Positions 5,328 through 10,594 of a DNA stretch of 10,594 bases are shown here, in pieces. This DNA is from Candidatus Pacearchaeota archaeon. Its GTDB lineage: Archaea; Nanoarchaeota; Nanoarchaeia; Pacearchaeales; GW2011-AR1. The first letter of the stretch is position 1; each line of letters opens with the position of its first letter. The translations under genes and the position numbers were made by a program. The notes beneath the pieces were generated by a model, which was given only the letters and a program-made list of their open reading frames with translations, was not told the origin of the DNA and ran no database searches. The DNA lies in contig NZER01000005.1 of assembly GCA_002690445.1 (NCBI GenBank), positions 7,401 through 17,994 of the forward strand, written 5' to 3'.

Positions 5328-6188
5328 ATGACGATAGATACAGCAATTGATACATGGGCAACAGAAGATCCTGTTAGCGCGGAAGGCCGACAGATGTATG
5401 ACCGCCTTTGGAATAAAGGCATCCTTGTACAGATACAGGGAGGCGTATGGTCGATGGAGGCCAAGCTAACTGCTAAGGATATTGGTCTGGATGGTAATGA
5501 GATTCCAGAATTTATTTCACTAGGTAAGAAACGCCTTTTGCCGACGGCAGAGAAAAATAGATTCCACAACTATGTTAGTAGAGCTAGGAATCAAGCCGAA
5601 AGGCTAGGATTTCCTTTCTTTATCACTGGTTCATATTTCATACCGTTTGCAAACTTTGATAGGTTAAAAGATCTTTTAGAGAAAGAAAAAGACGGATTCT
5701 ACGGCACAGTGGATGCTTTTATTGAACGTTATGACGATAGACGTGATGCGTTTCTTGAGGCTAATGATAAGTTTCGAGAAATTCTCGAAGTTCACTATCC
5801 TCCGGCAGGTGAAGTCCGAAGTAAGTTCAGTTTTCAGATCATTTACTTCATGGCGTCGTTAAGCAGTTCTGTTACGAACGATGCTTCTGGAGAGGAACTT
5901 TACGTTAATTGGGCGGTACAGGCGGTTAATTCTCTTAGAGATGAGGCACGAAAAGCCGCAGACGCTATTCAGAGTGCTGTTACGGACGGTACTCTTGATG
6001 GTCGCACGATGAGACGAGTACAGACACTTATTGATCGTCTTACTAACATGGACCTTACTGGTGATACTGATCTTCGAAGTGCCGCATTTGCGGTAGTCTC
6101 CAACCCATCGACAGCGACTGCAAGCGCTTTGAAAAGTGCCGCAACTGCAGTAAGTCTGGATGACGTAAGGGCTGTGGTGTTGGACTAA
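5328..6188 (+). CDS. DUF3150-like protein, probable partner of the AAA+ ATPase
   Basis: 286 residues with a strong Shine-Dalgarno. Residues about 55-160 carry the pattern I associate with DUF3150: FISLGKKRLLPTAEKNRF, then RARNQAERLGFPFF, a short beta stretch YFIPFANFDRL, and a long helix ending FIERYDDRRDAFLEAN. A second conserved-looking block, PPAGEVRSKFSFQI, follows. DUF3150 proteins are found in phages and integrative elements, often beside MoxR-type AAA+ ATPases and CobT-like proteins, which fits a gene directly after an AAA+ ATPase. The C-terminal third is Ala/Ser/Thr-rich and helical. The last residues, DDVRAVVLD, match the tails of the preceding and following proteins. The enzymatic role is unknown; substrate or adaptor of the ATPase is an inference. 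Its stop overlaps the next start (TAATG). Confidence 0.65.
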   Translation: MTIDTAIDTWATEDPVSAEGRQMYDRLWNKGILVQIQGGVWSMEAKLTAKDIGLDGNEIPEFISLGKKRLLPTAEKNRFHNYVSRARNQAERLGFPFFITGSYFIPFANFDRLKDLLEKEKDGFYGTVDAFIERYDDRRDAFLEANDKFREILEVHYPPAGEVRSKFSFQIIYFMASLSSSVTNDASGEELYVNWAVQAVNSLRDEARKAADAIQSAVTDGTLDGRTMRRVQTLIDRLTNMDLTGDTDLRSAAFAVVSNPSTATASALKSAATAVSLDDVRAVVLD

Positions 6189-6466
6189 TGGTAGTACTAG
6201 CAGAAGTAAGCAGCACCGATCCAAAGAGAGCAGGTACAAAGTACGAGTTGCGTGTTGGACAAGATTATCGTGTCTACTGCACATGTACTGCTTGGAAGAT
6301 GGGTAAAAAGACATTTACGTATCGCCAAGAAGTGATTAAGTACTGTAAGCACTTAGAGCATTTTATGGAGAACGGCGCGGATTATATAGGTGACTTTGTA
6401 AACCAGAAGTCGTTGGCAAACAGAGCGTCGAGAGATTTTGGAATTAGGGCTGTAGTTTTAAATTAG
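6188..6466 (+). CDS. SWIM-type zinc-finger protein
   Basis: 92 residues; the ATG overlaps the upstream stop, so translation is coupled. Residues 20-60 fit the SWIM pattern CxCx(n)CxH: C31-T-C33, then after 19 residues C53-K-H55, with the usual aromatic W36 after the CxC and a basic middle. The part before it (KYELRVGQDYRVYCTC) has the beta-hairpin character of SWIM domains. SWIM fingers bind DNA or proteins and occur in MuDR transposases, SWI2/SNF2 proteins and many small phage proteins. The C-terminus, FGIRAVVLN, matches the tails of the two upstream proteins, which suggests that all three meet the same partner. Confidence 0.75.
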   Translation: MVVLAEVSSTDPKRAGTKYELRVGQDYRVYCTCTAWKMGKKTFTYRQEVIKYCKHLEHFMENGADYIGDFVNQKSLANRASRDFGIRAVVLN

Positions 6467-6475
6467 GAGTTATTT

Positions 6476-6784
6476 ATGCCTTGTTACGTTACATACAAAA
6501 CATTCGGCTATGTCGATGAGAAAGATCTGAAAAAGATTATCGAAGTGGCTAGAGAAGAGGGTTATCGAACATATAACCAGTTTAACGGCATTGAGTTTAG
6601 GAACGGACGCAAACAGTTTGGTTTGTTAAAGACAGAGGATGGTCGGTATCAATATCGAAGTGAATCTCAGTCCGTTGTAGATGAGATAAAAAATAAATTT
6701 AATCGCCAACAGTTTGCAGAAGGTTGGAAACGAAAGAATCCGGGTTGGCAGATTAAAAAGGTTCAGGTAGGTGGGTATAACTAA
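6476..6784 (+). CDS. Ycf35/DUF1257-like protein
   Basis: 102 residues; GGAG overlaps the upstream stop and lies 6 nt from the ATG. The layout matches DUF1257 (Ycf35): a short first strand (PCYVTYKTFGYVD), a helix (EKDLKKIIEVAREEGY), a beta-rich middle with GLLKTEDGRYQYRSE, then a long helix and a basic end. Length is right for the family. No catalytic motif is visible. The case is helped by the Ycf46-like ATPase two genes upstream, since Ycf46 and Ycf35 homologues occur together in cyanobacteria and chloroplasts. The similarity is moderate and judged by eye, so an unrelated small alpha/beta protein is possible. Unlike the three preceding proteins it lacks the RAxxL[DN] tail and ends VGGYN. 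Confidence 0.45.
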   Translation: MPCYVTYKTFGYVDEKDLKKIIEVAREEGYRTYNQFNGIEFRNGRKQFGLLKTEDGRYQYRSESQSVVDEIKNKFNRQQFAEGWKRKNPGWQIKKVQVGGYN

Positions 6785-6785
6785 T

Positions 6786-6998
6786 ATGGAAAGGTTAATT
6801 CTTACAAAAGGTTCTCAGTCGATTCAGGTCGATTTTGAGGGCGACGATATCAAAGTCGAACTTCTTAGCGGATTTCCTCCGGGGATGCCTGCAGATCGTG
6901 TTGTTGACACAGTGATGCAGGAGTTTGCGCTAAAGGACAAGATCGGGCATAAGCCACATATTCACACCAAGGCAGGTCAAGTTATTTACACAGGATAG
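6786..6998 (+). CDS. 70-residue protein of unknown function
   Basis: The ATG at 6786 is preferred over an in-frame GTG at 6771, because GGTGGG lies about 10 nt upstream of the ATG and the GTG has little room for a Shine-Dalgarno. The ATG lies 1 bp after the Ycf35-like stop. The protein starts with a likely beta hairpin (RLILTKGSQSIQVDFEGDDIKVELL), followed by Gly/Pro turns, a helix (ADRVVDTVMQEFAL), and an end rich in His (GHKPHIHTKAGQVIY). In some cyanobacteria the gene next to Ycf35 homologues is a small DUF2997 protein. Length and position would suit that here, but no sequence match is seen. No family is recognised. Confidence 0.65.
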   Translation: MERLILTKGSQSIQVDFEGDDIKVELLSGFPPGMPADRVVDTVMQEFALKDKIGHKPHIHTKAGQVIYTG

Positions 6999-7007
6999 GT
7001 GAGGTGC

Positions 7008-7505
7008 ATGAACAATAAAAAGATGCGCGAATGGGTATTTGTCTTCTTTGACATGTCCAGCAAGGAGTTTACCAAGAGGGTAAGACTTCATCGGCAATTT
7101 AAAGCACTAGGAGCCGCTATTCATTCTCAGAGTGTTTATTGTTTTCCATTTAATACAGCGGCATATGAGAAGTTGAGGAACTTAGATTCAGAGTTGTTGG
7201 TTGTTAAAGCAGAAGTTCCTGCTGACAGTATTGATGAGTTAGTTGATGCGTATGACTCGTTTATCTCTAGATTATTTAAAGAAACTAGAAAAAAGATTGA
7301 TGAGTTAGAGGACGCAAAGATTTTGTCAGTAGAGACTGTTCACAATAAAAGAGGCTATTCCAAGAGACTTTCCTCCTTATATGAGCGAATAGCTCATCTA
7401 GATTATGTGTCGTCTCTTAGACAGGATGATGCTGTTCAAGCTGCTGTTGATGCGTTTCGTAATCAGATAGCATATATTGAAAGCCGAAATCCCGGAGTTC
7501 TCTAA
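7008..7505 (+). CDS. ChrB N-terminal-domain/Cas2-fold-like protein
   Basis: 165 residues from the ATG at 7008, which has AGGTGAGG just upstream; a GTG at 6999 would add three residues. Residues 8-50, with EWVFVFFDMSSKEF, RVRLHRQFKALGAAIHSQSVYCFPF, repeat the pattern of the ChrB N-terminal domain and PaaX C-terminal domain: strand, short loop, basic helix, LKxLGA, strand ending in an aromatic-Pro. These belong to the ferredoxin-like fold of Cas2. A long charged helical part follows (about 73-160), including the FxxR...DELEDAK and RL...RI stretches that ChrB proteins also have. No ChrA or cas genes are near, so neither chromate resistance nor CRISPR is implied. An RNA- or DNA-binding dimer, or a toxin-like nuclease, are possible. 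It is the sixth gene of the cluster. Confidence 0.6.
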   Translation: MNNKKMREWVFVFFDMSSKEFTKRVRLHRQFKALGAAIHSQSVYCFPFNTAAYEKLRNLDSELLVVKAEVPADSIDELVDAYDSFISRLFKETRKKIDELEDAKILSVETVHNKRGYSKRLSSLYERIAHLDYVSSLRQDDAVQAAVDAFRNQIAYIESRNPGVL

Positions 7506-7506
7506 T

Positions 7507-8139
7507 GTGAAATCGATTCGCATGAGTGATGTAACTCGTAATCCTGATGTACATCACGTAGAAATACAGACCAATAAACAATGGAAAGCATTTATGAAGA
7601 CCCTCAATGAGGGTCTTCATGTTATTACGCACGATTCATATTTTTGGCATGGATATAAAGGTATAAAGAATCCTGTTAAACATTGCGTAATATCAGATCG
7701 AATTCGTTTTAAATTTGAGACATGGGAAGGCGCTAGATTCTATACTTTTCATCATAAGTCTGGCGATCTGTGGTTCACCCTCCGGTTGCCGGATCACTGT
7801 TGTTTAGCTTGCGCTAAGAAGATTAGACCCCATAGAACGCTTTGTCGGGGCTGTGTTAATCGAAATATTCATAAAAATCGTCCATTCTATGAGCGATATG
7901 ATGATATTTCGTACTCTGTTGCTGATCCATCTTCAGAGCTTACTTATGGATTATTGGCAAATTTAGATCAAAATCAGCGACTAGTTGTCGAACATATTGA
8001 TTGTTCCACTCCTATAAGATGCCTTCACATACGTAATCTTGCCTATAAACTATATGGAAGACTGTTACCCTATTGGACTAAAGTAGTAGGCAGCACTTCT
8101 TATTTTGTACGTAGGAGTAAACATGGTAGGAATAGTTAG
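7507..8139 (+). CDS. Unknown protein with a central zinc ribbon
   Basis: A GTG at 7507, one base after the upstream stop and 9 nt from GGAG, is preferred over the upstream TTG at 7477, which would lie within the previous gene; this gives 210 residues. Residues 1-95 are mixed alpha/beta with many aromatics (YFWHGYKG, FYTFHHKSGDLWFTLRL). C99xxC102 and C113xxC116 then form a compact zinc ribbon (CLAC, CRGC) with a basic loop. The last 90 residues include LVVEHIDCSTPIRCLHIRNLAYKLYG and a basic end. The H163-x-D-C and C172-x-H pairs might give a second metal site, but no HNH signature is complete. The coding sequence contains a perfect 12-bp inverted repeat at 7594-7620. No family is recognised; nucleic-acid binding is likely from the ribbon and basic ends. 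Confidence 0.65.
   Translation: MKSIRMSDVTRNPDVHHVEIQTNKQWKAFMKTLNEGLHVITHDSYFWHGYKGIKNPVKHCVISDRIRFKFETWEGARFYTFHHKSGDLWFTLRLPDHCCLACAKKIRPHRTLCRGCVNRNIHKNRPFYERYDDISYSVADPSSELTYGLLANLDQNQRLVVEHIDCSTPIRCLHIRNLAYKLYGRLLPYWTKVVGSTSYFVRRSKHGRNS
7594..7620 (+). repeat. Perfect 12-bp inverted repeat with 3-nt centre inside a gene
   Basis: ATGAAGACCCTC (7594-7605), AAT, GAGGGTCTTCAT (7609-7620). The arms are exact reverse complements. In mRNA it would be a very stable hairpin about 30 codons into the zinc-ribbon gene. No U-run follows, so it is not a typical terminator. It is the longest perfect inverted repeat noticed in the window. Confidence 0.9.
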
Positions 8140-8281
8140 CAGTGATGATTCCTGTTCTTTGTGTAGTCGTTCAGGCGACGATATTGAGTCATGTGGAACT
8201 TGCGAAATTCCTGTTTGCAGTGACTGCTCTGAAGAAGATTGGCCCGATATTTTTTGTTCTGCTGAGTGCATGTCTAGGTAG
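8123..8281 (+). CDS. 52-residue cysteine-rich zinc-finger protein
   Basis: ATG at 8123 with AGGAG 5 nt upstream (8113-8117), overlapping the end of the previous gene by 17 bp. Four cysteine pairs appear in 39 residues: CSLC (11-14), CGTC (24-27), CSDC (32-35), and C45 with C49 (CSAEC). This resembles a cross-braced two-zinc finger such as the treble-clef/RING-like, MYND or HIT types. An acidic run (SEEDWPD) separates the last pairs. Eight ordered cysteines and a good ribosome site make it the real gene here, rather than the hydrophobic ORF in another frame at 8142-8345. Function is unknown; protein binding is usual for such folds. Confidence 0.75.
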   Translation: MVGIVSSDDSCSLCSRSGDDIESCGTCEIPVCSDCSEEDWPDIFCSAECMSR

Positions 8282-8388
8282 TACTTACCGTTTAGAAATC
8301 TGTTTTACATCAAACATATTTCAGGTATACTTGGCGAAAGGCTAGGCAACGTGTCAATTTACAGATTGATTTTTTAAAGGTACAGGTT

Positions 8389-8613
8389 ATGGCAGATAAT
8401 CTTGGCTGGGAAGAGACTTATGATAAACGTATGTCGAACTTAGTACGTGAGTGCATGCTTATTTTAGAAGGTTTAGTCCCAAACAAGGAACAAAGAGATC
8501 CTATTAGACAGTTGATGCGCCGAACTATATATAACGTTACAGATGGCTTAAAAGATGAGCTTGTAAGTATGGGTCTGGAACGCAAACAGGAGACTTTTAA
8601 GTACCCGCGATAA
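8389..8613 (+). CDS. 74-residue helical protein of unknown function
   Basis: ATG at 8389 after AAAGGT about 9 nt upstream. The sequence is charged and almost wholly helix-forming, with no Cys and no long hydrophobic stretch. Likely helices lie at about 6-30 (EETYDKRMSNLVRECMLILEGL) and 35-65. A 107-bp gap separates it from the cysteine-rich gene. The gap contains a 7-bp complementary pair (8297-8303 with 8361-8367) 57 nt apart, followed by a T-run, too weak to call a terminator. No family is recognised. It may begin a new sub-operon of small genes leading to the large ORF at the right edge. Confidence 0.6.
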   Translation: MADNLGWEETYDKRMSNLVRECMLILEGLVPNKEQRDPIRQLMRRTIYNVTDGLKDELVSMGLERKQETFKYPR

Positions 8614-8651
8614 TAATGTAACATAATAGAAATTACTGGGAGGGTGTCGTT

Positions 8652-8924
8652 ATGCCGGGATTTAACAGACCAGATTTTCCTGAAGTTCCTGATGTAAAAG
8701 TAACAATTGGAGAGCATCGTGATGGTGCTCCGTTACGTGTTACAGGGCTATATCAGGAGATCGGTTCCTTAAGTAATGATCCTCAGTTGCATGATCAAAT
8801 TCTTGAGCCATCGATAGTTCCTGAGACTGTTGAGCAAAAAATTACTAATGCTATTAATGATTTCTTAAAGAAATCTGGTCCGAAACCTCGACAGCAGCGG
8901 TCTGAAGAAAAAAGAACAGGATAG
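8652..8924 (+). CDS. 90-residue protein of unknown function
   Basis: ATG at 8652 with GGGAGGG 8 nt upstream, one of the strongest ribosome sites in the window. The N-terminal third is Pro-rich and probably extended (GFNRPDFPEVPDVKVTIGEH). The middle holds two short repeats of acidic loop and hydrophobic residues. Residues about 58-75 form a helix (ETVEQKITNAINDFLKK), and the tail is basic (GPKPRQQRSEEKR). No cysteine and no membrane segment. It lies 2 bp ahead of the DUF3008-like gene, in one transcript with it. A minor structural or scaffold-associated protein is a guess from its place next to DUF3008 and a large acidic ORF. Confidence 0.6.
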   Translation: MPGFNRPDFPEVPDVKVTIGEHRDGAPLRVTGLYQEIGSLSNDPQLHDQILEPSIVPETVEQKITNAINDFLKKSGPKPRQQRSEEKRTG

Positions 8925-8926
8925 TA

Positions 8927-9187
8927 ATGCCCGCACAGTCAGAAGCACAGCGTAGAGCAGCGGGTGCAGCATTAGCGGCAAAGCGTAAAGGATCTTCAAA
9001 AGGTCTTGGAGGCGCATCACGTTCGATGTATGACATGACCGAAGATCAACTTGAAGATTTTGCTAGTAAGGAGATGCAAGACTTACCGCCAGTAGCGGCA
9101 CAAGCCGTTTCAGCAGCGGAGAGTGATATAGCACAAAGAGCGCAAGGTGTGGTAAAAGCTATTGATTCGTTTATAAAGGGAAGGTAG
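8927..9187 (+). CDS. DUF3008-like small phage protein
   Basis: 86 residues; AGGA overlapping the upstream stop region lies 5 nt before the ATG. The start MPAQSEAQRRAAGAALAAKR follows the DUF3008 pattern MPAxSxAQxRxxGxA, and the later block SMYDMTEDQLEDFASKEMQDLP (residues 33-54) follows its SMsxxxLEDFAsxxxxxLP pattern. A helical Ala-rich extension (55-86) goes beyond the usual short domain. DUF3008 proteins are typical of tailed phages. The basic N-terminal helix suggests nucleic-acid or protein contact, but the function is unknown. It sits between two unrecognised genes upstream and a DUF5678-like gene 3 bp downstream. Confidence 0.7.
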   Translation: MPAQSEAQRRAAGAALAAKRKGSSKGLGGASRSMYDMTEDQLEDFASKEMQDLPPVAAQAVSAAESDIAQRAQGVVKAIDSFIKGR

Positions 9188-9190
9188 GAA

Positions 9191-9490
9191 ATGGTTTTAG
9201 CTAAGGCGAGGAGAATTAGGGCAATGGATGATATACGTAAAGCACGAGAAAAGAATATTCAATGGATATTAGGTAATCGTCAAGAGTTTGCAGAGAATTT
9301 TCCAAACAAATGGATTGCTGTTGATAATAGTATTTTAGAGTTGGTAGATGATGACCTTTTCACGTTATATAAACTTATGTCTGGGCGAGAACCTTCTGCC
9401 GCAAGAATGTATTACCTCTCTAACTTATATGAGCCTGCCCTTATAGTTTCCCGACCAGATGAGGTGGAGTATGACTCTTCAGAAACATAA
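9191..9490 (+). CDS. DUF5678-like protein
   Basis: 99 residues; GGTAGGAA precedes the ATG by few bases and the gene begins 3 bp after the DUF3008-like stop. After a basic helix (residues 3-20), the segment IQWILGNRQEFAENFPNKWIAVDNSILELVDDDLFTLYK (23-61, read in parts) has the DUF5678 layout: helix with ELxxxYPxKWVAV, a short strand, then a helix with dDLxxLxxx and a late hydrophobic strand (PALIVSRP, 82-89). Such small proteins are common in phages, archaea and bacteria without a known role. Its last 20 nt overlap the start of the large ORF, so the two are translationally coupled. Confidence 0.55.
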   Translation: MVLAKARRIRAMDDIRKAREKNIQWILGNRQEFAENFPNKWIAVDNSILELVDDDLFTLYKLMSGREPSAARMYYLSNLYEPALIVSRPDEVEYDSSET

Positions 9491-10594
9491 AGTAGACAAT
9501 ATGAAGGAATCTGATGCTCATATGGTCATGTCATGGCTTACCGACGCCATAGACAGCTTGGAAGGCGATGATATACAAAAGCAAGATGCTCCTCTTGCTG
9601 CTAATGAAGAGTTTAGTGCCATAAATCAAAGTACTTTGGCTACTGCAGGTGCTGGCGGACTTCCTTCGCCGACTTCAGAAGACGCGCTCACTACTGTTGC
9701 AGAAGAGGCTGACGTTCCTATTCAAGCATCTAAGGATGCACAAAAATCTAAATCTAAGACAAACTTACCTCCTGAGATGGGTCGGCGCGATGAAGATGCT
9801 ACCGTTGCCATGCCATTTCTTCGTCGAAAAGCTGAGAAGGAGCCTGATACCGAATCTTTAGAGAAAGCAGAAAGTGTGTTAGCACTGCAAAAAGCTCTAC
9901 TGGGGATTGAGAACATTCAGGCAGAGCTAGAAGAAGCAGTTTTTACTGATCCTTCTTATATACGCAAGTCTTTTGGTATTTCTGATGCTGTGGCGCTTGA
10001 TGATATATCAGACGGAACTCTACTTAAGCGACTTTTGACTGATAGTAAGCGACCTTCGGAAGAATGGTGGACTAGTGCCATAACTCTGGCAAAAACTATT
10101 GAAGGTGTAACAGAACCTTCCGCTTTTGCTGCTTTCCTTTATTACTATCCAGACGAATTTAATGCAGCAGATTTTATTGAAAAGACTACTGGCTCTGACA
10201 CTTCAGCGGGTGGTGTAAACATCTCCGTATTAAGCTACGACACTAAGAACTTTGATATCTGTCCGGGAGCGGTATCGGCCTTTGAGAGTGTTCTTGCATG
10301 CGAATGTGATTCTGTAACAGATACTCAAGCACTAATAGTAAAAGCCGCGAAAGAGACAGATAGATTTTTAGGAATGGAGAAAAAGTTTCTAGACAAAGGA
10401 AGTGTTAATACTAATGAAGTAGAAGAAATGGTTCGAGCCATAGCTGCTGCTCACTATATGATTGGACAGCTTTCTGAGCAGTTGTGTACTGATTTTACTG
10501 ATGAATTTACGTTTACTGCGATGCACGTTGCTAATGTGCTTCCTCTGGTAGATAAAGGTATGGATCTTGATATCTTGGAAAAAACTCATCATGG
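9471..10594 (+). CDS. Large acidic protein of unknown function, C-terminus beyond the window edge
   Basis: Open from the ATG at 9471 to the end of the window, 374 codons without a stop. GGTGGAG lies directly upstream inside the DUF5678-like gene. Residues 1-20 are helical with several Met. About 25-100 is low-complexity, rich in Glu, Asp, Ala, Ser and Thr, and likely disordered. A Pro/Arg stretch follows (LPPEMGRRDEDATVAMPFLRR in parts), then a long helix with LALQKALLGIENIQAELEEA. The remainder is globular and acidic, with WW, aromatic-rich AAFLYYYPDEF, and three cysteines. No enzyme motif, Walker site or zinc site is seen. A structural, internal virion or scaffold-type protein fits the size and disordered acidic start, but this is inference only. 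Confidence 0.8.
   Translation, partial: MTLQKHKVDNMKESDAHMVMSWLTDAIDSLEGDDIQKQDAPLAANEEFSAINQSTLATAGAGGLPSPTSEDALTTVAEEADVPIQASKDAQKSKSKTNLPPEMGRRDEDATVAMPFLRRKAEKEPDTESLEKAESVLALQKALLGIENIQAELEEAVFTDPSYIRKSFGISDAVALDDISDGTLLKRLLTDSKRPSEEWWTSAITLAKTIEGVTEPSAFAAFLYYYPDEFNAADFIEKTTGSDTSAGGVNISVLSYDTKNFDICPGAVSAFESVLACECDSVTDTQALIVKAAKETDRFLGMEKKFLDKGSVNTNEVEEMVRAIAAAHYMIGQLSEQLCTDFTDEFTFTAMHVANVLPLVDKGMDLDILEKTHH

Noticed and set aside
7008..7505. cas2 gene and CRISPR locus
   Set aside because: The fold resemblance is to ChrB-N/PaaX as much as Cas2. No cas1, repeat array or regularly spaced repeats occur in the window.
8142..8345. Rightward 67-codon hydrophobic ORF
   Set aside because: It overlaps the eight-cysteine gene at 8123-8281 in another frame and has no good Shine-Dalgarno; its hydrophobic content comes from reading T-rich codons out of frame.
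8297..8375. Terminator or structured RNA between the cysteine-rich gene and the next gene
   Set aside because: AATCTGT and ACAGATT can pair and a T-run follows, but the 57-nt loop has no convincing internal stem and no known riboswitch motif was recognised.
9649..9861. 70-codon ORF inside the right-edge gene
   Set aside because: The frame from 9471 is open to the window end with a good ribosome site, so this is a shadow.

Overview
The window reads as a segment of a double-stranded DNA bacteriophage genome, probably a large one known mainly from metagenomes. Genes are short, packed and often overlapping. Most are unrecognised. The recognisable ones are phage-type: a thermonuclease, a solitary IS110-like helix-hairpin-helix protein, an HNH-like zinc protein, and DUF3008- and DUF5678-like proteins. 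There are no ribosomal, tRNA or metabolic genes. Base composition leans to AT. Shine-Dalgarno sites are of the AAGGAG type, ATG/GTG/TTG starts are all used, and promoters look like sigma-70/SigA sites, so the host is a bacterium. The host group cannot be fixed; the Ycf46/Ycf35-like pair recalls cyanobacteria but does not prove a link.

Layout. Positions 1-3088 are on the minus strand. Reading leftwards they encode an HTH/zinc/HNH-like protein, the IS110-like protein from its own promoter, a zinc-ribbon protein, a small membrane protein with an acidic tail, a 51-residue zinc-ribbon protein, and a thermonuclease cut by the window edge. A 269-bp non-coding divergence region (3089-3357) holds back-to-back promoters, a pure-purine tract and a hairpin. 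From 3358 to the end all genes are on the plus strand: a zinc-ribbon protein, a Ycf46-like AAA+ ATPase, a DUF3150-like protein, a SWIM zinc protein, a Ycf35/DUF1257-like protein, a 70-residue protein, a ChrB-N/Cas2-fold-like protein, two cysteine-motif proteins, and then small proteins (two unknown, one DUF3008-like, one DUF5678-like) leading into a large acidic ORF that runs off the right edge.

How it may work together. The most interesting part is 3611-7505. An AAA+ ATPase sits with a DUF3150-like partner, a SWIM protein, a Ycf35-like protein and a Cas2-fold-like protein, driven by two promoters with the same unusual design (TTGACAAATC, 19-bp spacer, TATAAT). A third copy of this promoter drives the leftward IS110-like gene and the genes behind it. 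The AAA+, DUF3150-like and SWIM proteins, and the membrane protein of the leftward operon, share a C-terminal tail of the form R-A-[VI]-x-L-[DN] with different codons. This suggests a common C-terminal recognition peptide. It could link the cluster to the membrane protein or to a shared partner. Family calls were made by eye and no database search was run.
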